Part shown: one piece after another, positions 25,127 to 32,411 of the stretch
How positions within the stretch are numbered: the stretch's first letter is position 1
Layout: each line of letters begins with the position of its first letter
Assembly (NCBI RefSeq): GCF_000817815.1
Contig: NZ_JPRD01000069.1
Location: 1-34,054, forward strand
DNA length: 34,054 nucleotides
Source of the DNA: Vibrio owensii CAIM 1854 = LMG 25443
Lineage (GTDB): Bacteria > Pseudomonadota > Gammaproteobacteria > Enterobacterales > Vibrionaceae
Direction: 5' to 3'
Notes under the pieces: generated by a model
What the model saw: only the letters and a program-made list of their open reading frames with translations
The model's database searches: none
What the model was told of the DNA's origin: nothing
Program-made: the position numbers and the translations under genes

Positions 25127-26344
25127 ATGGCTAGTGTTTTGGGAATGATTCTTGCTGGCGGTGAAGGCTCTCGCTTGAGACCTTTAACGGAATCCCGCAG
25201 TAAACCTTCGGTCCCTTTCGGCGGAAGTTACCGACTTATTGATTTCGCTCTGAATAACTTTGTAAATGCGGATTTAATGCGTATTTACGTCCTTACTCAA
25301 TTCAAATCTCAATCTCTATTCCATCACTTGAAAAAGGGTTGGAACATCAATGGCATTACAGACCGTTTTATCGACCCAATTCCTGCGCAAATGCGTACGG
25401 GTAAGCGTTGGTATGAAGGTACTGCCGATGCTATCTACCAAAATTTACGTTTTATGGAATTGGCGGAACCGGATCAAGTATGTATCTTTGGTTCAGACCA
25501 TATCTATAAAATGGACATTAAACAGATGCTTGCTTTCCACCAAGAAAAAGAAGCATCTTTGACTGTTTCGGCACTGCGTATGCCGCTATCGGAAGCCTCT
25601 CAATTTGGTGTTATCGAAGTGGACAGTGAAGGTCGAATGATTGGCTTTGAAGAAAAGCCTGCAAATCCAAAATCGATTCCTGGTGACCCAGAACATGCGC
25701 TTGTCTCTATGGGCAACTACATCTTTGAAGCTCAAACGCTGTTCTCAGAATTGATTGAAGACGCTGACAATGAAGCCTCTACTCACGATTTTGGTAAAGA
25801 CATCATTCCTAAGATGTTCCCTCGTGGCGATGTGTTTGTGTATGACTTCAGCATGAACCGCATTACAGGTGAGAAAGAAGAAGTTTACTGGCGCGATGTA
25901 GGTACAATCGATGCGTACTGGCAAGCACATATGGATCTGCTTGAGAAAGACGCACCATTCTCTCTCTACAACCGTAAATGGCCACTGCATACTTACTACC
26001 CACCATTGCCACCTGCAACTTTCACTGACTCTGTAAATGGTCGAGTTCAGATCATCGACAGCCTAGTATGTAATGGCAGCTACGTGCGCGGTTCTCGTAT
26101 TGAAAAATCAGTACTTGGTTTCCGCAGTAATATTGCTTCAGCGTGTGACATCAGCCAGTGTATTTTGCTCGGTGATGTGAAGGTCGGGGAAGGTTGTGTT
26201 CTTCGTCGCGTGATTGTAGATAAAGACGCAGATATTGCGCCGGGTACGCAAATTGGTGTAAATCTACAAGAAGATAAAAAACACTATCATGTGTCAGATG
26301 ATGGCATTGTCGTAATTCCAAAAGGAGCACGTGTTGGCTACTAA
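25127..26344 (+). CDS. glgC: Glucose-1-phosphate adenylyltransferase (ADP-glucose pyrophosphorylase)
   Basis: Makes ADP-glucose from ATP and glucose 1-phosphate, the committed and allosteric step of glycogen synthesis. The product is 405 aa from MASVLGMILAGGEGSRLRPL; a longer frame from 25055 is less likely because GGAG lies just before the ATG at 25127. KPSVPFGGSYRLIDFALNN, WYEGTADAIYQN and FGSDHIYKMD are catalytic-domain motifs, and VIEVDSEGRMIGFEEKP is also typical. The C-terminal left-handed beta-helix holds the hexapeptide-like repeats. It overlaps glgA by 14 bases. Confidence 0.96.
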   Translation: MASVLGMILAGGEGSRLRPLTESRSKPSVPFGGSYRLIDFALNNFVNADLMRIYVLTQFKSQSLFHHLKKGWNINGITDRFIDPIPAQMRTGKRWYEGTADAIYQNLRFMELAEPDQVCIFGSDHIYKMDIKQMLAFHQEKEASLTVSALRMPLSEASQFGVIEVDSEGRMIGFEEKPANPKSIPGDPEHALVSMGNYIFEAQTLFSELIEDADNEASTHDFGKDIIPKMFPRGDVFVYDFSMNRITGEKEEVYWRDVGTIDAYWQAHMDLLEKDAPFSLYNRKWPLHTYYPPLPPATFTDSVNGRVQIIDSLVCNGSYVRGSRIEKSVLGFRSNIASACDISQCILLGDVKVGEGCVLRRVIVDKDADIAPGTQIGVNLQEDKKHYHVSDDGIVVIPKGARVGY

Positions 26345-27791
26345 CAATTTGTCTGTTCTGTTTGTAGCGTCTGAAGTCGAAGGACTGATCAAAAGTGGTG
26401 GCTTGGCTGATGTAGCCAAGGCACTACCGGAAGCCCTTCAAAATCTTCAGCAAGATGTACGAATTTCTATACCTGCCTACACTGGTATTGAACAGTTGTC
26501 AGAAGCGGAAACGGTTCTGGAAACAGAGCTAACAAGTTGGCCTCATACAGCTTACCGTGTCCTTAAGTTAACGCTTGGGGATAATCCGGTTTATTTGATT
26601 GATTGTCCTCCTTATTTCAATCGTCCGTCGATGTACGCGGAAAACAACCAAGCCTACACGGATAACGGCGAGCGTTTCGCGTTTTTCAGTGCGGCTTGCT
26701 TAGACATGCTGCCAAAGCTTGGCTTCCAGCCCGATATTGTTCATGCCAATGACTGGCACACAGGCTTAGTTCCCTTCCTGCTAAAACATCGTTACGGCCA
26801 CGACGCTTTCTTTGCTAATACTCGCAGTGTTATTTCAATCCATAATGCGGTGTTCAAAGGCGTGTTTAGCTATGACGATGTTCAATGTCTGCCTGAATTC
26901 CATAGCCGAAATGTGCCAGATGCTGCAGTAAGTGCAACGCACATTACTATGCTGAAAGCAGGGGTAATGAACGCAGATAAAATAAATGCTGTTAGCCCTA
27001 CTTATGCCGAAGAACTGAAAACCGAGCTTGGAAGCCACGGCATGGCGTGGGAGTTTCAGCAACGTGCTAGTGATTTGGTGGGCATCCTTAATGGATGTGA
27101 TTACAGTGCGTGGAATCCAGAAACCGATTCAAACTTGCCGCTTAACTACAAAGCCAATCGTCAAAGTATGGTTCGTGGTAAGAACGCATGTAAAAAAGCA
27201 ATGCAAGAAAAGTTGGGACTTGAAGTATTAGATTGCGCCATGTTTGGCATGGTGTGTCGCCTAACACAGCAAAAAGGTGTGCACTATCTATTGCCTGCGT
27301 TGGCAGACTTTCTAAAACACGAGGTTCAGCTTGTTGTGGTTGGCACGGGCGATCCTATTCTCGCGGCGCAGTTACGAGATGTAGCGGCACAATTTGCGGA
27401 CAAGTTTGTCTTCGTTGAAGCGTACGATAACGAATTAGCACACTTGGTTGAGGCAGGATCGGATTTCTTCCTAATGCCTTCTGAATTCGAGCCGTGTGGT
27501 TTGAACCAAATCTACAGCATGGCCTATGGCACTTTGCCAATCGTTCGTGGGGTAGGTGGCTTAAAAGACAGCGTGAATGACTACGATGTGGATCCAGCCG
27601 ATGCAACGGGGTTCGTTTTCTATGAACCAACGCCGCAAGGTCTATTACTGACAATGTTGAGAGCGCTTCTGCTTTACGCACAAAATGTGACAGAAGTGAG
27701 ACGTGTACAACTTCATGCTATGCAAAAAGACTTTTGTTGGCGAAAAGCGGCAGAAGAGTATTTGCAACTGTATAGAGCTGCGTTAAATTGA
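26331..27791 (+). CDS. glgA: Glycogen synthase (ADP-glucose type)
   Basis: GT5 glycosyltransferase that elongates alpha-1,4-glucan from ADP-glucose. The product is 486 aa. The start is GTG at 26331, inside the end of glgC, supported by AAAGGAG five bases upstream. SEVEGLIKSGGLADVAKALP holds the KxGGL nucleotide-sugar motif, HANDWHTGLVPFLL and ISIHNAVFKGVF follow, and the C-terminal domain has LTQQKGVHYLLPAL and PSEFEPCGLNQIYSMAYGTL. There is no glgB or glgP alongside. The overlap implies translational coupling to glgC. Terminator at 27817-27840. Confidence 0.96.
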   Translation: MLATNNLSVLFVASEVEGLIKSGGLADVAKALPEALQNLQQDVRISIPAYTGIEQLSEAETVLETELTSWPHTAYRVLKLTLGDNPVYLIDCPPYFNRPSMYAENNQAYTDNGERFAFFSAACLDMLPKLGFQPDIVHANDWHTGLVPFLLKHRYGHDAFFANTRSVISIHNAVFKGVFSYDDVQCLPEFHSRNVPDAAVSATHITMLKAGVMNADKINAVSPTYAEELKTELGSHGMAWEFQQRASDLVGILNGCDYSAWNPETDSNLPLNYKANRQSMVRGKNACKKAMQEKLGLEVLDCAMFGMVCRLTQQKGVHYLLPALADFLKHEVQLVVVGTGDPILAAQLRDVAAQFADKFVFVEAYDNELAHLVEAGSDFFLMPSEFEPCGLNQIYSMAYGTLPIVRGVGGLKDSVNDYDVDPADATGFVFYEPTPQGLLLTMLRALLLYAQNVTEVRRVQLHAMQKDFCWRKAAEEYLQLYRAALN

Positions 27792-27816
27792 CGCAAAATC
27801 TTTAAAAAGTGTAACG

Positions 27817-27842
27817 AAAGGCACCGAATGAGGTGCCTTTAT
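27817..27842 (+). terminator. Terminator of glgCA
   Basis: AAAGGCACC at 27817-27825 pairs with GGTGCCTTT at 27832-27840, loop GAATGA, followed by ATTAT. The T-run is short. Confidence 0.8.
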
Positions 27843-27913
27843 TATCTTACCCTTATGGAGTGTGGTAGCATTTATCCATTCCCTTTCACAAAAAGTGTTT
27901 TTCGTACTGATAC

Positions 27914-28717
27914 ATGACTCAGCCACTTCTTTTCCACAAAACCTATTTGCACCCTACCAGTAATGAGTGGGTTGTTTTCGTACATGGTGCTGGTGGCAGT
28001 TCTTCGATCTGGTTTAAGCAAATCAAAGCGTATAAGCAGCATTTCAATTTGTTGCTCATCGATCTTCGAGGTCACGGAAAGTCCAATCAACTGTTGAAAG
28101 AGCTGATTACTAGTCGATATACCTTTACGGCTGTGACTCAAGATATTCTAAAAGTGTTGGATCACCTTAAGATCCAATCAGCACACTTTGTCGGTATGTC
28201 CTTGGGTACTATTATTGTGCGTAACTTGGCTGAACTGGCTTCAGACCGTGTTCGCTCAATGGTGTTGGGTGGCGCAGTCACTCGTTTAAATACTCGCTCA
28301 CAGATATTGGTGAAATTGGGGAACCTTGGTAAACACATCCTTCCTTACATGTGGTTGTACAAGTTGTTTGCTTATATTGTGATGCCACAGAAAAACCAGC
28401 GAGAATCAAGACACTTGTTTATTCGCGAAGCCAAGAAGCTCTGCCAAAAAGAATTTAAGCGTTGGTTTACTTTGGCAGCAGATGTGAACCCATTGATGAG
28501 ATATTTCAAAGATCGTGAACTACCGATTCCGACGCTGTATTTGATGGGTGATCGAGACTACATGTTCATCAAGCCAGTGAAAGAAATGGTCGCGGTGCAT
28601 AAGTTGAGCGTACTGAGAGAAATACCAGATTGTGGTCATGTGTGTAATGTAGAAAGGCCCGATGACTTTAACCAACATTCCATCGAGTTCATTAAGCAGC
28701 AGAGTCTAGCGGCTTAA
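27914..28717 (+). CDS. Alpha/beta-hydrolase fold protein
   Basis: A 267-aa soluble hydrolase with no signal peptide. HGAGGSSSIWF is the oxyanion-hole region, LLLIDLRGHGKSNQ follows strand 4, and the nucleophile elbow is VGMSLGT with Ser96. The acid is probably Asp in MGDRDYMF and the base His in DCGHVCN, completing the triad. The substrate is unknown (esterase, lipase or C-C hydrolase are all possible). The ribosome site is weak. It is monocistronic and converges on the DUF2007 gene at a shared hairpin. Confidence 0.85.
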   Translation: MTQPLLFHKTYLHPTSNEWVVFVHGAGGSSSIWFKQIKAYKQHFNLLLIDLRGHGKSNQLLKELITSRYTFTAVTQDILKVLDHLKIQSAHFVGMSLGTIIVRNLAELASDRVRSMVLGGAVTRLNTRSQILVKLGNLGKHILPYMWLYKLFAYIVMPQKNQRESRHLFIREAKKLCQKEFKRWFTLAADVNPLMRYFKDRELPIPTLYLMGDRDYMFIKPVKEMVAVHKLSVLREIPDCGHVCNVERPDDFNQHSIEFIKQQSLAA

Positions 28718-28742
28718 CGCATTTATTGAAGAGATCAAAAGA

Positions 28743-28769
28743 GTAGGGGAGCCGTTATGGCTCCCCTAT
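28743..28769. terminator. Bidirectional hairpin containing the DUF2007 stop codon
   Basis: TAGGGGAGCC at 28744-28753 is perfectly complementary to GGCTCCCCTA at 28759-28768, with loop GTTAT. The minus-strand TAA stop of the DUF2007 gene lies in that loop. The T-runs are short on both sides. Confidence 0.7.
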
Positions 28770-29072
28770 TTGATATCCACATTGCCAACACGCACCAAAC
28801 TGGCCTTCGTTCTGTTCTGAACACTGTGGGCACTGCCAGTCTTGATAAGTCAATTCCGCTTGTTGACGATAATCTTCAACAATGGCAGATGCTTTTAGTT
28901 TCTGCTCCGGATGTAAAAGCCAAACATACGGGTCTGTATCATCGCTAAACGGCAACTCACCCTTTAAGCCGAACATTCCCTCACCTCTTACTTCACAAGC
29001 TATCTGTTCGGTTTTGAGAAGCTCACAGACGATATGAGCTTCTGCAGGATTTTTAGCGATGTATATCTTCAT
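28755..29072 (-). CDS. DUF2007 protein with C-terminal zinc ribbon
   Basis: A 105-aa protein. The N-terminal part (MKIYIAKNPAEAHIVCELLK, then IACEVRGEGMFGLKGELPF) fits the DUF2007 'putative signal transducing protein' fold, related to PII-like ferredoxin folds. The C-terminal part has CPQCSEQNEGQFGACWQCGY, a CxxC-CxxC zinc ribbon. The start shares one base with the stop of the upstream TVP38 gene (TAATG), so they are coupled. The function is unknown. Confidence 0.82.
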   Translation of the reverse strand: MKIYIAKNPAEAHIVCELLKTEQIACEVRGEGMFGLKGELPFSDDTDPYVWLLHPEQKLKASAIVEDYRQQAELTYQDWQCPQCSEQNEGQFGACWQCGYQIGEP

Positions 29073-29761
29073 TAAGCATTTCCGTTTTGAACTTGGGCTG
29101 GGCGAACTTTATTCATAACCCATTTTGCGATGATTGGGAACAAGCCGAGCAGAGCAAACGATGCTAATACGGTTGGCGACACAATTCCCGAAAGACTGTC
29201 GATAGTGGCGAGCTGTGTACCTGCATTTAGGTAGACGGCAGTGCCTGGCAACATACCGATTTGGCTAGTTAGGTAGAATCGTGCGACTGACATTGGTGTC
29301 AGACCCATCAACAAGTTGATCAAGAAAAACGGAAATACCGGAATTAAACGTAGAGAGAAGAGGTAAAAAGCACCGTCTTTTTCTACACCTTGGTTAATGG
29401 CATTTAACTTATTACCAAACTTGCTTTGCACCCATTCACGTAATAGGTAACGGCTGCTTAAAAACGCAATGGTTGCACCGATTGTGCTGGCAAAAGACAC
29501 TAACAATAAACTCGTCCAAAAACCAAACAAGGCTGCACCAAGAAGCGTTACAACCGCAGCACCAGGAATAGAAAAAGCGGTGATAGCAATGTAAGCGAAG
29601 AAATAGGTTGCGGCGGCAAACACGAAGTTTTGGTCAATGAAACTGTTTAACGCTTGTTGCTGTGCTTTTGCGTTTTCTAGCGTTAAATATTGACCAAAGT
29701 TGACACCTAAAAAGATGATGGTCGCGAGTAGGATCAGTCCTAAAATCAGTTTCTTATTCAT
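29072..29761 (-). CDS. TVP38/TMEM64 (VTT domain) membrane protein
   Basis: A 229-aa inner-membrane protein of the DedA/VTT superfamily, some of whose members transport or scramble lipids. The order is an N-terminal helix (LILGLILLATIIFLGVNFG), FAYIAITAFSIPGAAVVTLLGAALFG with the G-x-x-x-G region, SFASTIGATIAFLSSRYLLR, and FSLRLIPVFPFFLINLLMGLT with the family's R-x-x-P-x-x-P. About five to six membrane segments are visible. GGAG lies 13 bases before the ATG. It is the first gene of a two-gene operon with the DUF2007 gene. The specific role is unknown. Confidence 0.88.
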   Translation of the reverse strand: MNKKLILGLILLATIIFLGVNFGQYLTLENAKAQQQALNSFIDQNFVFAAATYFFAYIAITAFSIPGAAVVTLLGAALFGFWTSLLLVSFASTIGATIAFLSSRYLLREWVQSKFGNKLNAINQGVEKDGAFYLFSLRLIPVFPFFLINLLMGLTPMSVARFYLTSQIGMLPGTAVYLNAGTQLATIDSLSGIVSPTVLASFALLGLFPIIAKWVMNKVRPAQVQNGNA

Positions 29762-29821
29762 ATCAATGGCTCCGTTTGGCTTCTTAAATAATAAGACAGA
29801 ATGGAGTAAGAAAAAATTTCA

Positions 29822-29853
29822 AAAAAAACCGCAGTGTGAAAACTGCGGTTTTT
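29822..29853 (-). terminator. Terminator of tfoY
   Basis: AAAAACCGCAGT at 29824-29835 is perfectly complementary to 29842-29853, with eight T in a row on the minus strand. It ends transcription from tfoY before the TVP38 gene. Confidence 0.9.
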
Positions 29854-29880
29854 ACTCAATGTCATGCTGAAATGATTGCT

Positions 29881-30471
29881 CTACGAGAGAGCACTCATCA
29901 ACTCTTCCCGGCGAGACTGAGGTACGACGCTCCAATGTGTACCGTTGATAGCGCCTTCAAGCGCCCACAACAATTCAAGGCTTACCGTAGAGGCATGCGT
30001 ATCTTGGATTGCTTTATAAGCGTTTAGGGCACCTTCTTCTTCTAGTTGCTCGACAGAGTCAATGCCTGCTTTCTTCAACATACGTTCAGTTGCAAGGCGT
30101 AGATTAGGAAGGTCTTTCAATCGGTTAGGTTTGGTGCTCGCTTGCTGTTTTTTCTCTTGCTTAGCTGTCTCTAGAGATTGCTTTGCAACTTCAATCAAGC
30201 GATCGGTCGAATCCCATAGATCATCAGAAATAGCATAGTATTTCGTAACAACTGGGAAACCACGTTTCTTGTAGACGTACGGTTTTAGTCCTTGAGTCTC
30301 GAAGTCAGATGAAGTTTGTTGGTCAGCTCGTATATGAAGTTGATTGTTCACAACTAGTGCAAACATCGTTTCATCGGCGAAGAGCCCAAAGCCGCCAAAC
30401 ATTGAGCGCGACTTGATATTACTAAGTGCCTCAAACAGCTTCATTGAGTCTTTGAGTATCGGTTTATCCAT
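29881..30471 (-). CDS. tfoY: TfoX-family regulator, TfoY
   Basis: A 196-aa protein with both TfoX domains: the N-terminal one has SRSMFGGFGLFADETMFALV and LKPYVYKKRGFPVVTKYY; the C-terminal helical one has LRLATERMLKKAGIDSVEQL and LLWALEGAINGTHWSVVPQ. A Lys/Gln-rich linker (TAKQEKKQQASTKP) separates them. Vibrio carries two such genes, tfoX (competence) and tfoY. The c-di-GMP-I riboswitch just upstream and the closeness to purR identify this as tfoY. In V. cholerae TfoY promotes type VI secretion and motility when c-di-GMP is low (literature, not shown here). It has no DNA-binding motif that I can recognise. The ATG at 30471 has GAGAT nearby; an in-frame ATG nine codons later is possible. Confidence 0.9.
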   Translation of the reverse strand: MDKPILKDSMKLFEALSNIKSRSMFGGFGLFADETMFALVVNNQLHIRADQQTSSDFETQGLKPYVYKKRGFPVVTKYYAISDDLWDSTDRLIEVAKQSLETAKQEKKQQASTKPNRLKDLPNLRLATERMLKKAGIDSVEQLEEEGALNAYKAIQDTHASTVSLELLWALEGAINGTHWSVVPQSRREELMSALS

Positions 30472-30585
30472 GATGTGTTATCTCGGTGTAATTAATATTA
30501 CGCCACCAAAAATCAGGTCCGAGAGATTAGCAAATGTATGCAGACACAATGTCATTAAAGGGTAAACTCACTTAATGCATATTTG

Positions 30586-30678
30586 CCATCGGTAACCCCG
30601 CTACCTTCCATCTAATAAGATGGTTCAGGCCGGAGGCTTTGCGTCCCACCCTTTCGAATGGTTTGCCCTGTGCGTGAC
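30586..30678 (-). ncRNA. c-di-GMP-I (GEMM-I) riboswitch in tfoY leader
   Basis: The minus strand from 30678 reads CACGCACAGGGCAAACCATT, then a GAAA tetraloop closed by CATTC/GGGTG, the conserved core GGGACGCAAAGCCTCCGG, and a second arm with stem CCATC/GATGG and loop TTATTA, ending GGTAGCGGGGTTACCGATGG. This is nearly the V. cholerae Vc2 aptamer as I remember it, including tetraloop and receptor. It ends 115 bp before the tfoY ATG. No clear terminator follows, so control is probably at translation or processing. I could not run a covariance search. Confidence 0.95.
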
Positions 30679-30913
30679 TCTTTGAGAATACTTCGTATAT
30701 TGAATTAACATCACGTTTCAAATATAAAAGTGTGATCTTGGTTCAGTTAATAGCGTTAAATTGATGTGTTTTGTTTTATATTGCTGGGTACTACTTGTCA
30801 TACAAAAGCTTGATGTAGGAAATGGACTACACCTTAATTAAAACAGCAACTTATCGAAGTTTAAGGTTGTATTCTTGAACTGAAATATTAAGAGAAAGTT
30901 ATTTTTAGGCATT
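30679..30913. other. tfoY promoter region, no gene
   Basis: About 235 bp between the riboswitch and the purR terminator. It holds a CRP half-site-like AAGTGTGATCTTGGT at 30728-30742. No ORF with a ribosome site was found. Confidence 0.5.
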
Positions 30914-30942
30914 AAAAAAGCGCCCATAAGAGCGCTTTATAA
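30914..30942 (-). terminator. Terminator of purR
   Basis: AAAGCGC at 30917-30923 pairs with GCGCTTT at 30932-30938; the minus strand continues with six T in total. It lies 20-50 bp past the purR stop. Confidence 0.85.
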
Positions 30943-30961
30943 AATGAGTTCGCAGATGAGG

Positions 30962-31966
30962 TTAGTTTAGTTTCTTAACCGTGTTGCGAACAACGATCTC
31001 TGGTTGCATCTCGAACACACGTTTCTCGTGTTCTTTGTCTTTGATGCGCTCCAAAAGGATCTCAAATGCGTTTTTACCCACACGACGTTTTGGTTGGTGG
31101 ATAGTCGTTAGCGGTGGAGAAAAGTATTCTGCAAGCTCAATGTTGTCGTAACCGATCACGGATACATCATCCGGTACTTTGATACCGTTTTGCTGCAAGC
31201 GGCTCATTAAGCCTAGCGCCATTGTGTCGTTAAAACAGAAGACAGCTGTTGGGCGTTTTTCCATTGCAGTGATGTTATCTGCCGCCAGTACAGCAGTATC
31301 ACATTCGAAGTTGCCTTCAAGAACCCAATCTTCATTAACTGTTAGGTTTGCTTCCGCCATTGCTCGGCGGTAACCAGCGATACGCTCTTGGCACGCTGCT
31401 TTTTCAAAATGACCGCTCAAACATGCAATGTCAGTGTGACCGTTATCGATCAGGTATTTCGTCGCGATGTAGCCGCCTTCTTCCGAGTTATCGATGATCT
31501 TATCTGCCTGTGAGCTCTCAGGGCCCCAGTCCATCACAACTTTTGGAATGTCAGAATGGCGGTCTAGCATCTCTTTTAGCTCTTCCGTCAAGTCAGAACA
31601 CATTACTAGGATGCCATCTACGCGTTTCTCAGCTAGCATGCGGATGTAGTCACGTTGTTTCTCGTAGATACCGCCCGTGTTACAAAGAATTAGAGTGTAA
31701 CCTTGACGGTAACAGTAACTCTCAACACCATCGATGACTTCAGAGAAGAATAGGTTGGTTGATTGAGTAACTAACATACCGATAGTACGAGTAGAGTTGC
31801 ACTTCAAGCTACGAGCAACGGCGCTTGGCGCGTAATTTAGTTCATCAACCGCTTTCATTACTTTTTCTTGGGTTGCTTCTGCAACAAAGCGAGTTTTGTT
31901 AATTACGTGCGAAACCGTTGTGGTAGAAACGCCGGCTAAGCGAGCAACGTCTTTAATAGTGGCCAT
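30962..31966 (-). CDS. purR: Purine repressor PurR (LacI family)
   Basis: Represses purine synthesis genes when bound to hypoxanthine or guanine. The product is 334 aa. The N-terminal helix-turn-helix and hinge are ATIKDVARLAGVSTTTVSHV and SAVARSLK, followed by a periplasmic-binding-protein-like domain with MLVTQSTNLFFSEVIDGVE and ending VVRNTVKKLN. The length and sequence are close to E. coli PurR. AGGA lies about eight bases before the ATG. The leader is long (about 275 nt) if the promoter at 32249-32277 is used and includes a terminator-like hairpin and a small ORF. Confidence 0.95.
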   Translation of the reverse strand: MATIKDVARLAGVSTTTVSHVINKTRFVAEATQEKVMKAVDELNYAPSAVARSLKCNSTRTIGMLVTQSTNLFFSEVIDGVESYCYRQGYTLILCNTGGIYEKQRDYIRMLAEKRVDGILVMCSDLTEELKEMLDRHSDIPKVVMDWGPESSQADKIIDNSEEGGYIATKYLIDNGHTDIACLSGHFEKAACQERIAGYRRAMAEANLTVNEDWVLEGNFECDTAVLAADNITAMEKRPTAVFCFNDTMALGLMSRLQQNGIKVPDDVSVIGYDNIELAEYFSPPLTTIHQPKRRVGKNAFEILLERIKDKEHEKRVFEMQPEIVVRNTVKKLN

Positions 31967-31986
31967 AAATGATGTCCTGTATCGAG

Positions 31987-32136
31987 CTACTGAATACCGT
32001 GAGTGAAGACAACCATACGCTTAGGGTCTTGCACAAACCGAGCAACTGCAAGAAAGGGCATTGCTGAGATATTTGGCAGTGGTTGTTCCGAATCGGTATA
32101 AAAAGATTTGTAGCAACATTTGTTGCTGATACTCAT
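31987..32136 (-). CDS. Small ORF (49 codons) in purR leader
   Basis: ATG at 32136, preceded by AAGAAGGGAAT, a good ribosome site. It encodes 49 residues, beginning MSISNKCCYKSFYTDSEQPL and ending MVVFTHGIQ, with stop TAG at 31987-31989, 20 bp before purR. It contains two adjacent cysteines and no membrane segment. A palindrome at 32112-32127 falls on codons 4-9. I do not recognise the family. It may be a real small protein, a leader peptide coupling translation to purR, or chance; the ribosome site and spacing favour a translated frame. Confidence 0.4.
   Translation of the reverse strand: MSISNKCCYKSFYTDSEQPLPNISAMPFLAVARFVQDPKRMVVFTHGIQ
32112..32127 (-). repeat. 16-bp palindrome in purR leader
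   Basis: AGCAACA and TGTTGCT flank two bases. In RNA the minus strand can form AGCAAC/GUUGCU with an AAAU loop. Its half spacing is not that of a PurR box. Confidence 0.5.
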
Positions 32137-32192
32137 ATTCCCTTCTTTTTATAAGTGAGGAATTAGTCAGCAATCATGTTAAGAAAACACAA

Positions 32193-32215
32193 AAACCGCT
32201 ATATTTCAGCGGTTT
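32193..32215 (-). terminator. Terminator-like hairpin in purR leader
   Basis: AAACCGCT at 32193-32200 is complementary to AGCGGTTT at 32208-32215. On the minus strand the stem runs into TTTTTGTGTTTT. It lies only about 27-49 nt downstream of the predicted start of transcription, where an attenuator would be expected. No gene ends just upstream of it (torD has its own terminator). Confidence 0.6.
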
Positions 32216-32228
32216 ACATATAAATCAT

Positions 32229-32277
32229 ATTTAATCGTTTGCGCTCACATTTTAGACTGATGTGGGCAGGCTGGCAA
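32229..32277 (-). promoter_or_regulatory. purR promoter with PurR-box-like operator
   Basis: On the minus strand, TTGCCA (32277-32272) and TAAAAT (32254-32249) are spaced by 17 bp, a good sigma-70 promoter. The predicted start, near 32242, lies inside GCGCAAACGATTAAAT (32244-32229), which matches 9 of 11 fixed positions of the PurR consensus. This is consistent with autorepression, as known for E. coli purR. Confidence 0.65.
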
Positions 32278-32370
32278 TATTTTCAGCGGTTGTTTTGTGC
32301 CCTTGAGGTCACATTTTCACGGCTAAATTGGTTGGGTTTCTTTAAGCCAGATTAAAACTAAACGAATAAA

Positions 32371-32399
32371 ATAGGGAGCCTAAATAGCAGGCTCCCTAA
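32371..32399 (-). terminator. Terminator of torD
   Basis: TAGGGAGCC at 32372-32380 pairs with GGCTCCCTA at 32390-32398; TATTTTATT follows on the minus strand. It starts 13 bp past the torD stop. Confidence 0.88.
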
Positions 32400-32411
32400 A
32401 ATAGGCGGCAA

